From Cladopsammia gracilis (taxonomy: Eukaryota > Cnidaria > Anthozoa > Scleractinia > Dendrophylliidae): DNA of 64,000 nt. The translations under genes were made by a program, and so were the position numbers. The notes under the pieces were generated by a model. The model did not search any database, was not told where the DNA came from, and worked only from the letters and a program-made list of their open reading frames with translations. Positions 20,401-32,400 of this stretch are shown here, one piece after another (positions within the stretch are counted from its first letter, which is position 1; each line of letters begins with the position of its first letter). Where the stretch lies: NCBI GenBank assembly GCA_022457155.1, contig JAJGOT010000525.1, positions 449,501 to 513,500 of the forward strand, given 5' to 3'.

Positions 20401-23400
20401 CTGAAAGCCTTTGCGACCTAATTCGTATGATTCTCGGAATGAATAACCTTGTCTTCGATGGTCAGCACTTCCTACAAATATATGGAACTGCTATGGGTAC
20501 TCGCATGGCTCCAACCTATTTATGGGAAAATTTGAAGAAAAAGCTATAGCTAACGCCCCTTTTAAGCCTTTCGTCTGGTGGAGATTCATCAACGACATTT
20601 TCATGGTGTGGACAGAAGGTGAAGAAAATCTAGAAACCTTTATTAAATATCTCAATTCTGTTCACCCCACCATCAAATTCACACACGAGTATTCGAAGTC
20701 TTCTATCCAGCTACTCCGTTTCTTGACGTACAAGTCCAGTTAATCGACAATCACATCCAGACGGACCTGCATACTAAGCCCACGGACAAACATCAATATC
20801 TCCTCAGATTTTCCAGTCACCCGTAACACAAGAAGCGTGCTGTTCCTTTCAGTCTCGCCTTACGATTACGACGCATTTGTTCTACTGACACTTATTTTGA
20901 CAAACGCTCTGATGACTTCAACTTATCGACCACTTGACAAAGCGAGGTTACAACCGAAACTTCCTTAAACATGAAGTCAACCGCGTGCGGTCTATACCCC
21001 GTTGTGACATCCTCAAACCTAAACTGCAAAACAAAACAACTGATCGTACACCTTTTGTTATTACCTTCAATCCAGCTCTTCCCAACACCTCGAAAATTGT
21101 GAAAAAACATCTTAACATTCTCAACTCCTCTACCCGCTGTAAAGAAACGTTTCCTAATCCTCCTGTCCTAGCATACAGAAGAAACGCAAGTCTTCGTGAT
21201 CTGCTAGTGAAAACAAATCTACCCGACAACTCTGACCCTGATGACCGTAGAATACCACCTTCTCCGGGTATCCACAGATGCAATCATCCGCGCTGTCTAA
21301 CCTGCCCTTTCTTATAAGAAAACCAAGATAAATATACGTTTTCCGCAACTAGTGAAGAAAGACATATCAAGGAACACATTACCTGCAACTCTAAAAACCT
21401 TATTTATATGAACGAATGTAGAAAATGTCAAAAACAATACATTGGTGAGACTAAATGCAGACTCAACGAACGCTTCGGAGTACTGACATCGCCGCTCAGT
21501 GACTAAACCTCATTTACTACAGGCGCCTACTCCAATCTCACAACACTTCAACCAGCCAGGCCACTCACTCAATAATATCACACTCATTCCCATCGAGCTT
21601 ATAAAAAACATAAGAGACTGTCAGAAAGGCGCGTGAAGCTCATCTCTTCGATAAAGCAAAAGCACTAGAACCTTCGGGCATTAATAAACGCGATGAACTG
21701 CACTAATCATGTTATCTTAGCAAAACTGCCTGTCATTATTTAGTCAACTATCATATTTGTCAGTTTATCATACGACGCTTTTTTATTTACCTGTCTATGT
21801 AGTAACCAATCATGTTTCTTGGTTCCATATTTTAAACTTTTTAAATTGTAACGATATTAACGTATATACTCATTTTTATTTTAGCCGCCGTCGAAGGTTT
21901 GTGTTTCAAACCGAAATATCGGGCACACAGTATATATCCTTTATTTTACTTTATTTTTCTTGCCTCAATCTTTTCAGTCTCCGCCGTAAGGGTCAGTTTG
22001 CCGTGTTATTTCACATTTATTCACAAGTTCCCCGCTTAACGTCCACTGGACGTTAACTGAACCCCCCCCCCCCCCCTCCTACTCCTTAACGTCCACTTAG
22101 AATTTTCACCGTCCCGACGTCGCCTGGCGCGACGTTTTTTAATAGTCGGATGAATACAGTTTGCGAGACTACCGATGTGTGAAACAACAAACATCATTGG
22201 TGACATGTTTCTTTGTGATTAAAGCGAACATGAGAACGTTGACATGTGTGGCACTTCTTGGATTAAAAACTAACAATGTCGTACTTGCTCCAAATGCCCC
22301 GCGCTAACGTACAAATCTTGACTCTCCCTACCCCCCGCCCCACCCCAAACGTCCAGTGGACGTTAAGCGGGGAACTTGTGAATATGTCGATGGCCCCTTA
22401 GAGTTGAGTGATACCGGATTCCTCAGCGCATGTCATTTCACCCGCTTAAACAACTTTGACGACTCAAACCTAAGGTGACCGAAATTTGTAGATTGAATTT
22501 TATACTTTTGCAGAAGCGAATTACGAAAATTGGCGTGCTCTTCAGCTAATAATTGTACAGACAAGATAGTGCATCTTCAGATCGACTTTCGATATTTTTA
22601 ATTCACAGCAGCGAAAACAATTGGCGTGCTTAAGCTCTAATAATTGGACAGATTTCTCAATATGCCTTATGCTCGTATCGACTTATTTTGATGCTATTTT
22701 CAGATCGTCTGCTGTAGACTTACTGCGAGAAGAAGAGGATATTGAGGTAGGTACTTATTGAGGCGGGGGAGGGGTCTAGATAGCCGGCCAGGTTTAACTA
22801 ATGGTTGAAAAACAGCGAATTTCCTTTTATCATCCAACTTAGGTGTGTTATCGTTTCTCCTCACAGCTGGAAAACTGAACTGATAACTGGCAGCTGGGAT
22901 TGTAAAGTTGTAAAACTGAATTTCTATCCCGATATCTGAGTGATAAATGACAGAAATTACAACTGACAATTGACAATTGACAGAACGTAGTTTGACCTAT
23001 GCATTCATTGGCGGTTTTGCTTTGCATGCCAAGACACGTGAACACGTGAACACGTGGATGGGCAGTTTGAACCTAAGTTCTGATCCGATTTTACCTTCAG
23101 GAAGCCGAAACTCAGTATTACACCAGATTGTGCAAAGCCATGATGTTAGCTGTTGCGTACGCTGCCAATATCGGTGGTACAGCCACACTGACAGGAACAG
23201 GTCCAAATTTGGTGTTTAGTGGACAGGTGAACGGGTAAATCATTCAAATATATATGGTTCTAGATTTAAATTGTAAACGTTAACATGCCAAAACCCAGCT
23301 AGTACCCGCTGACTGAATGAGTACATAAAGAACAAAGGACGTAAATCAGAGAAGTTACGCCGTGCCTAGGCCTGAGAATGCAGAAAGCAAATATAGGCGA

Positions 23401-26400
23401 ACTAGATGGTATATCTTGTACCGAAATATTACTTCTTTATCTAGTTTTTCTCGTTTTCTGCATTCTTTAGAACATCTTTATGATGATTTTCAGAAAGATT
23501 GGTAAATGTTTGATGACGTTGTAAAGCAAACAGAATTTTTCCGAAGGGTTATCTGTGAAGCTTCGTGAGTATATATAATCTTCGAAATCTTATTCAGTCG
23601 AGGACGTCGCGTTTCTTTGATTCAGATTTCAGCCTTCTTATTTACACTCATCGTTTTCAAATTTTAACCTCATTTTTCCAAAATCAGAATTTTAAAAGAA
23701 TTTTTGCTAGTTTATCATTAAACTTTATACCTTGTTTGTTTTTCAGTATTTTTCCAGACAGTCCCGGATTCAGCTTTGCCATGTGGTTTGGTTACGCCTT
23801 TCCCCAAATGGTGATTCTTCTGTTTATTGCGTGGCTCTGGATCCAGTTACTGTTCCTCGGATTCAAGTATGTCTTAATTGAAACAGCTGGCTGATGGTCA
23901 GTGGCGTATCTGGGAGCCCGACTCCCCCCACCCCCCTCCCCTCCTCCTCCCCTCCCCATCCCCTATCTTACAAAAAACGAGGGGCCAAAACTGATTTCCA
24001 GTCTCTAACATTTTCATTCCGGGATGGAGTCTGGATCCGCCACTCTGATTGACTGTTTTATTAGTACTACATGTATACTGACACCTACTATGATCTGTTA
24101 GCAAGTTGCCTAAGATGATACTGACAATGGTAATTCGGTGACTGACAGCTTCTAAACTATATAAGGCAAAGCGAGCTCAATTTGGCGGCGAAACATATTT
24201 CCAGACTGACGAAGCAAAGCAAAAACTGAGCGTGAGCTTCGACAACTGTAAAAGTATAGGAGCAAATCCAAGAACAGCTTTGAAGCCAAATGTTGATAGT
24301 ACACTAATCAATAATAGCCTTGATTAGGATCTGCTAAGCTTTACCAAACTTCATTTATAAAGGCCTTCACAAAATCGCACAAAAGAGTCGGGACAAAAAT
24401 TCAATTTGGGCAGGCTCAAAAAACCAAGATGAGGCATTTATGATGGACGCCTTATCATCCAAGTACGTTCCATTGCAATAGCCTACATGTAAATATATTT
24501 GAAGTAACACAGAGACAGACTACCGTCTTCTTTCCATTATATACTTGTACCATGAGTTCATTTAGCTAACACTCAGTTCTTTTATCCTTTTAGTTTCCGT
24601 AAATGTTTCCGCAAGTGTTTCCGCAAGGGAGGATGGTCACCAAAGAAAGAAAACCAATCAACACAAGCTATTAAACAGCTTTTAGTGGATCAGTACAGAG
24701 GACTTGGACCTATGTCGTAAGATTTAAAGCAATAACTCTAGTATGTTGATAAAGAAAGGTGTAACTGAACGAATAACGCGCGAAAAGAGTACAAAAATAC
24801 CACTATGTTTATTCAGAACAAAACCGGCCTGTCTGGTTAGCTACTGACCTAACTATAGCGCGCTTAAAGGGACACTGACACTGGACGTCCCGCCGAAATA
24901 CAAAATTTCCTTTACCTTACTTCCATGTCATAGTACCAAATGCCACCAAATATACAACTTAATTAATTAAACAAAAAGATTCTATAGAACAAAACAGAAG
25001 CAACAGTTTGGAGATTAAGTGCAGGATTACAAGGATGGAAGTGGATTACAGTTCACCAAATTTGATTTCTTGACCGCCTGTTAACAAATCAAAATTGTCA
25101 TTGTTGTGGAATTTCAGTGACCTTTTTAGCCGTTATTTTGTCTCTTTGGTTGGGCGACCCCGTAGCTGTCCAAACGATGTCTGTGATTGGCGAACGATAC
25201 AATTGATATATCACGTGAACAATGCCCCTATCCCTAATCCCTAATCCCCAATCCCTAATCCCTTTTATCCGTCATTTTGTCCCTTTGGTTAATATTCCTT
25301 TGCTTTCATCATTTTTGGCGATTTTTCGGTATTTACTTCATGTTAACACACCATATAGGGATCCTATTATGTAGGGATCCTAAAAACTCATTTTAAAATG
25401 GTTAGCTTTTATTAACTGTTATGGGCAGTGATATCCATAACAGTAAATAAAAGCTAACCATTTTAAAATGAGTTTTTAGCCCTAAATAAGTGCCGGATTC
25501 TTTGATGTGCATAAATTAAAACCCACCATGAAGTATATACCGATTTTTCCTTCCTATTTCAAGATAATGAAGCAATCTTAAAGCAAGCTCCAGGCCACAA
25601 TCACGAAAACACGATATATCAGCCGGGACAGTGTCCCTTTAACTTGCTTTGATTGTTTAATTTTATTTTAGTTTTCCTTTTTGTTCTTTATGAAAGTTCT
25701 CGCTGAACAACACGTTATTTGTTTACTGCACAACTCGTTAAAATCTACAGCGATACTACACGCCAAAGATCTAGTAGTATGTATTTATTCATTATTACGG
25801 TCGTACCTCTTGAGGTTGTACTGAGATCTAATGCCAATTTTTTTGTCGTGAACGTGGTTTGACAAAAGTGGACCGGCATTTCATCTTTACTAGCACATGT
25901 TCCCAGGGTCTCTCTCTCTCAAAGGGACGGGAAGAAGAGAGAGACCCTGGGAAGGAGGTTCACGATAATATCATTTGTTTTACTTGAAGCTAAAGTAGGT
26001 ATGCGCTTCACATAATTTCTTCTTCTGTATTTCCACTCAGCTTTGCGGAAAAAGCCGTCCTTGGGCATTTTGTCTTATTGGCCTTGCTGTGGCTGTTTCG
26101 AGATCCTAAATTCATGCCAGGATGGGCCATAATATTTGAAAAAGGGTAAGTACCTCTACTACTATTACTACCACCACCACCTCTACAACATCAATGTTAC
26201 CAAGTCACCACCACCTCTACAACACCAATGTTACCAAGCCACCACCACCTCTACAACACCAATGTTACCAAGCCACCACCACCTCTACAACACCAATGTT
26301 ACCAAGCCACCACCACCTCTACAACACCAATGTTACCAAGTCACCACCACCCTTACAACACCAATGCTACCAAGCCACCACCACCTCTACAACACCAATG

Positions 26401-29400
26401 TTACCAAGCCACCACCACCTCTACAACACCAATGTTACCAAGCCACCACCACCTCTACAACACCAATGTTACCAAGTCACCACCACCCTTACAACACCAA
26501 TGTTACCAAGTCACCACCACCTCTACAACACCAATGTTACCAAGCCACCACCACCTCTACAACACCATTGTTACCAAGCCACCACCACCTCTACAACACC
26601 AATGTTACCAAGTCACCATCACTCTTACAACACCAATGTTACTAAGTCACCACCACTCTTACAACATCAATGTTACCAAGCCACCACCACCTCTACAACA
26701 CCAATGTTACCAAGTCACCACCACCCTTACAACACTAATGTTACTAAGTCACCACCACCCTTACAACACCAATGTTACCAAGTCACCACCACCCTTAAAA
26801 CACCAATGTTACCAAGTCACCACCACCTTTACAACACAAATGTTACCAAGTCATCACCACTCTTACAACACCAATGTTACTAAGTCACCATCACCTTTAC
26901 AACACCGATGTTACCAAGCCACCATCACCTCTACAACACCAATGTTACCAAGTCACCATCCCACTTACAACACCAATGTTACTAAGTCACCACCACCCTT
27001 ACAACATCAATGTTACCAAGCCACCACCACCTCTACAACACCAATGTTACCAAGTTACCACCACCCTTGAAACACTGATGTTACTAAGTCGCCACCACCC
27101 TTACAACACCAATGTTACCAAGCCACCACCACCTCTACAACACCAATGTTACCAAGTCACCACCACTTCTACAACACCAATGTTACCAAGCCATCACCAC
27201 CTCTACAACACCAATATTACAAAGCCATCACCACCTTTACAACACCAATGTTACCAAGCCACCACCATCTCCACAACACCAATGTTACCAAGACACCACC
27301 ATCTCTACAACACCAATGTTACCAAGCCACCACCACCCTTACAACACCATCTCTACAACACCAATATTACTAAGCCACCACCACCTCTACAACACCAATG
27401 TTACCAAGCTACCGCTACCACTTTTATCGCCAACACCATGATCCAAAACTATTTAAGACTCAAGAAATGTCTCTAGGACGCCTTTTTATTGGAAATTCTA
27501 CAGCACAAATATTAATGTTGTTTGCTATCTTTTATTCTTTCTCAGTTACGTTCGGGACGCCACAGCAGCGATGACCATTGCGTTTTCACTATTCGTGTTC
27601 CCTTCAAAGCGGCCAAGGATCTTTGCTCCTGATGGTTCAGGTGAGCGATCGATAACTTAACGAGTCTTATGTCGGACCTTCTTGAAAGTCGATGGTAATA
27701 TTGGATACATAGTTGATAAGTGATGAATGAATATGAGCCTCTGTTCAACTAAAACAGTTTCAAAATTGGTATCCATTTCCACCCATGACCGTTTGTGATC
27801 GATACCGTTATAAGTGCTGTCCAGCCTTGGTGAACAATGTTATGGATGTGTCAAAAATGACGTGAGCCAATGGGCAGTTACCACAGCTGCAGGATAATAA
27901 TCTGATACCAGGATAATTTAAGAGTGCTGCAACCCTTCCTCAACCAGCGGCGGATCCAGCCGAGGGGGGATGTTAAAAAATAAGGCCGGAAAGGCCAAAA
28001 AAATATCATTATCCCCCCTCCCTCCCCCACACTGGCCCCTTTTACGATGTAGGCTGGATCTGCCACTGTTAACTGAGGTTAGAGTTTCATTTGGAAATCA
28101 GCGCCCAAAACGACGACGACGACGATAAAGGATCATGATCAGTCGAACCGAATTTATTGACATTTGGCAAGGAAGTAACCCGCCGCTGAAAGGCGTTCCC
28201 CCTTTTGCTGCCAAACCATGAATGGTACGTGGATGCCTTCATGTGGTGCTGTTTGTATTAAGATACAAGGTGTTTCTAACTTTTATATCTTCGTATAAAA
28301 TCCTAAGGTGTGAACATACACTGCCGAGCAGTTCTTTGCTTTGGTACTGTTTGTTATGATGTACACGGTAGTTCTTATGAACATTTGAATCAGCAGATAA
28401 AATCCTATTAAATGCGACTATTCAAATGAAAGCCACAGAATAGTTTTTTCCTGTGCTTGTTACTGTTTGTCATTGTACAATGTGGTTCTGAGCTTTTAAG
28501 TCTGTAGACAAAATCCTATCATTTGACCGTTCAAATAACAGCTCTTCCCCAGTTCTTTCCTATGACACTGTTTATTATTTTTTAAATGAAATTTGAGAAA
28601 ATTTGTTGTATTTTGATTGCTGTTGCTCTTGGTAGTATAAGGTTTAAAGAGAGCAATATCACGTATTTTAGCATAACCTTTACAAACCAAAAAACATATT
28701 TGTATTAAACATATTTGTATTAACGGAAAACTACAATAATGGAGCGGTTCTATTAACAATCATTATATTCAGTATTGCACTAAAAATATAAAGGTGTCTT
28801 TTTTTGGCTGCGGATGGCTTGGATGAAAATGGATTGCAACTTGACAAAATAGGTCTTATGCATGATGACGCTACCAGCTCAAAATTCACCACCAATTCTC
28901 GTTTGTACGAAATTCCTTGCAAACCTTTGACAAGTTCACGTATTTTGAGTGCGTGTTCTTTTCAACTTGGTTCCAATTTGTGAATACATTGATGAGATTG
29001 TCACCAGTTTACACTTCGAAAGCGAGGCTTGGGGTGAAATTATATAGCTAAAGTAATCTGACGTAAACATTCGATGAACATGCATAAGGACTATTGGCTT
29101 TTTTTCAAGTTCTTCACGTGTGTCTTGGAAAAATGAGTTCAAAATTGATTATGGTTCGTTCTCCATTCGAAGAATCACTTGATATTTTCCTATCCTCGTT
29201 CTAGGAGAATTTCTTGTATGAGCAAAGTGTAGTATGCACGATGAAACACAGACTCGATGCAAACAGATTGAACACAACACTTTAATCAAAACTATGGAAC
29301 ATGATTACCGTATCCAATACACTTTCTACGTCACGTAGAGTTACACCAAATATACTACGTCAGGCTTACACCAAATATACCACATCAAAGATACTGATAT

Positions 29401-32400
29401 GTAATAGTTCTGTCTAAAAATCAACAAAATGACCATGACATTGCCTCTTTAATAATAAACTATGTTATAATTGCACAGTAAACAAACCACCACCTGGTCT
29501 GCTGGAGTTCAAGACCATGTCAAAGAAGTTTCCATGGCATCTTGTTATGTTGCTTGGTAGCGGATTTGCTATGGCAAAAGCTTGTAAGGTAAATAGTAGT
29601 TTACTATAGACGTTCCACCCTAAAACAAGGTCCAATGCACGAACCTTTACATCGTAACCACATTTCTAATACCTTTTGAAGCATAAGTACTAGTAAACTT
29701 TGTTTGCGAAAATTCTGAACATGTCATTTCTAAATATTGTAGGCAAAATGTTTGATATTTTCTATCATTAAAGGAAATAAAACTTGAAACATAGGATTTC
29801 CGGTTAGACGAAATAAAGTGTATTAAACTATACACCTATATAGTTTGTTCAATAACGTGAATCTATGTGTACATATTTTGCATTAGCATGTTATTAAACC
29901 ATTAGCATTGGTTTTATTGGTGAAAATGTATTAGTGTTTAGAGTTTTTATGTTCTGTTTACGTGACAAAAATGTGATGGAACCTTTAACAGAACGAACGG
30001 GATCAAAAATCACAAACGTGGAAGTTTTCTAATGAACCCAATATATGAGGCTTGGAACTACTCTTGCAGATTAGGTTGTCCTCTTTTAATCATGCCTTTC
30101 AAGTTTGTCTTCGTTTTGTTTCTCATTGTAGGCTAATACGTCAGACATATTAGTCTATCAAGACAAAACCTTGATTCTCAGAACAAATCCAGATTTCGAT
30201 AGATTGGCTTAAAGTGCCTATAACCCTCAAATACATATTTTCAGAATCAACTCTACGCACATTGAACAGTTAAATGGTGAAATATTTCTTGTTTTGAACG
30301 TCGCGTTATTGAGCTATAGAGATTTGAATTTACAAAATGCTAATTAGATGATGTCAACCCAGAAATCATTTATTAATACAACTACTTGTTTAAGTTTTTA
30401 CCTCCAAGTAATATTTTTTTACGACGTCATCTAATTACTATTTTGTCTTTTATATAGGAGTCCATTATCTTTTATATGGTGTTTGATTCTCCCTCCCGGG
30501 TAAAGGACGCACCCAAAGAAAGCTAAAGACTAACGCTACCGCCCATAACGCACTTATATCGATACGATTCAGTCCAGGAGCCTCCCTCTACAAGTTGTGT
30601 TTTAAATACTGACGTAAAGTATTGATTTTGATATTTTTTTTAGGAGTCTGGACTGTCAGTGTGGGTGGGAACACAATTAAATCAACTCGAAGCCATTCCA
30701 AGTTTTGCGATCGTGATCTGTGTTTGTGTTATGATCACCATGTTCACTGAATTTACGTCGAACGTAGCAACAGCCACAATATTTTTACCGATATTGGCCT
30801 TTGTGGTGAGTTGTCATTGGGATGTATTTTTGCGTCTTGGCGGGGTATGATAGAAGAGGCGCGGTTGCTGTTCTTCTCTTTATTTCCTCTCCACCAAGGA
30901 GTGAAAATGTTGGGGGAGATGCGGGTGGGGAAACACTGAAGATATATAATACACGTCACATTACTTTGAAGATGATTTTAGCTCAGGTTGTCAAAACGTC
31001 AGTCATTCTCGACCACTGGACTATAATTTGGCTTTGATCATCGTTGATGTTTATCAAATGTCATCAAAGGTTTTATAGCACTTTTGACGTTGCTTTTAAT
31101 ACGTGCGTCAAAAGTACTACACATTTGATGCAAAATTCAGGCGAATCAAAGATACCTTTGTACAAATCAAAGCAATATTTGACAGTACCTTACTTTACCT
31201 TTGATAAGCGTCACAAGTGTACTACCTATGACTTAAATCAAAGACGCTCCTTGCCACATTTGACACCGTCAGTGTCAAAGATTTGGCAAAAACGGCCTTT
31301 GTCACCTTTAACATACATGTATATCAAAGGCGATTTTCACAACAATATGTCTTTTCAGAACTGCTCTGATGCCCCTGGGTTTAAAACATTTTCTATAAAA
31401 ACAATGATTGTTTCTTTTTTTCAGGGAATGCATATTCGTGTTCACCCGTGGTACCTCATGCTTCCTGCCACTTTGTCGTGCTCCTTCGCCTACATGTTGC
31501 CTGTCGCTACTCCGCCAAATGCTATTGTGTTTGCTGGTGGACATCTCAAAGTCAAGGACATGGTATATATTCATGTTTGTTACAGCTTAAAACGCGTTAA
31601 ATGATTTGACATCCGGAGTGGACTCTTGTTTCCCAATACGTTCCTGCATGCCTTTATAACATGTGTTCATAAATACAGTGTTCAGTGTTTCGCAGGTCCT
31701 GATTACCGTATTGGGGATGAAACCGGTAAACGTCCATTTTCTTTTTCTTCAATTTGGAAAGAAGTGTTACATTATGCTATTGATTTTGCGTTATTAGCGT
31801 TTTTAATAACAGACAATTTGCAAATGTCGCAAAACTGAGCCTTTTGGTTGGAAAACTCGCGTTAATCCTTCTCCCCGCTTTTAATTTGTTTCTCTGACTT
31901 TGATCCCAGAATTCAGAGCATATGCAATAGTATAGAAAAATTCATTGCCTGACGAGTGAATTCCACGTTAAATTTCACGCGAAAAACGTAACCGATATCG
32001 CCCTCATCGCGATATCGGTTTTTCGCGTGAAATTTAACGTGGAATTCACGAGTCTGGCAATGAATTTTTCTTGAATCGCATATGTCAAAGAAAAACAACG
32101 TTTCCAGCGAGAAAGCCATTTCAAAGCCAACTGTCAAGAGCTAGCGAATAGAAATCAAGACTGATTCAAAATCACGAATTTGAATCAAGCGCGGTGCCGC
32201 GGTCAGGAGAAAACCTTGTGGTAGCGACAAATTTTAGTTTTGCTTATCTGTAAATGATATTTTATGACTGAAATTGATGCTGTTTGTACACTAAAGTACA
32301 TAATGTGGACTGTGGAGCCAAACTGCGAACGTTTGTGGTGGAAATTAGGCTTTAACTGACTTCGGAAGTTTGTTATCGCCGATCGGCAAATAAGAATTTC

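Noticed and set aside
25225..25262. Telomere-like CCCTAAT repeats
   Set aside because: Only about four imperfect heptamers inside a TTAA-flanked element; not a telomeric hexamer array.
26168..27411. Several long overlapping His/Pro/Thr-rich reading frames, and a CRISPR-like look
   Set aside because: They are produced by a stop-free 34-bp head-to-tail repeat inside an intron. There are no unique spacers, so it is neither a gene nor a CRISPR array.
31040..31330. Dense TCAAAG/CTTTGA words in SLC13 intron 12
   Set aside because: Suggestive of clustered factor sites, but irregular and explicable by AT-rich composition; no further support.
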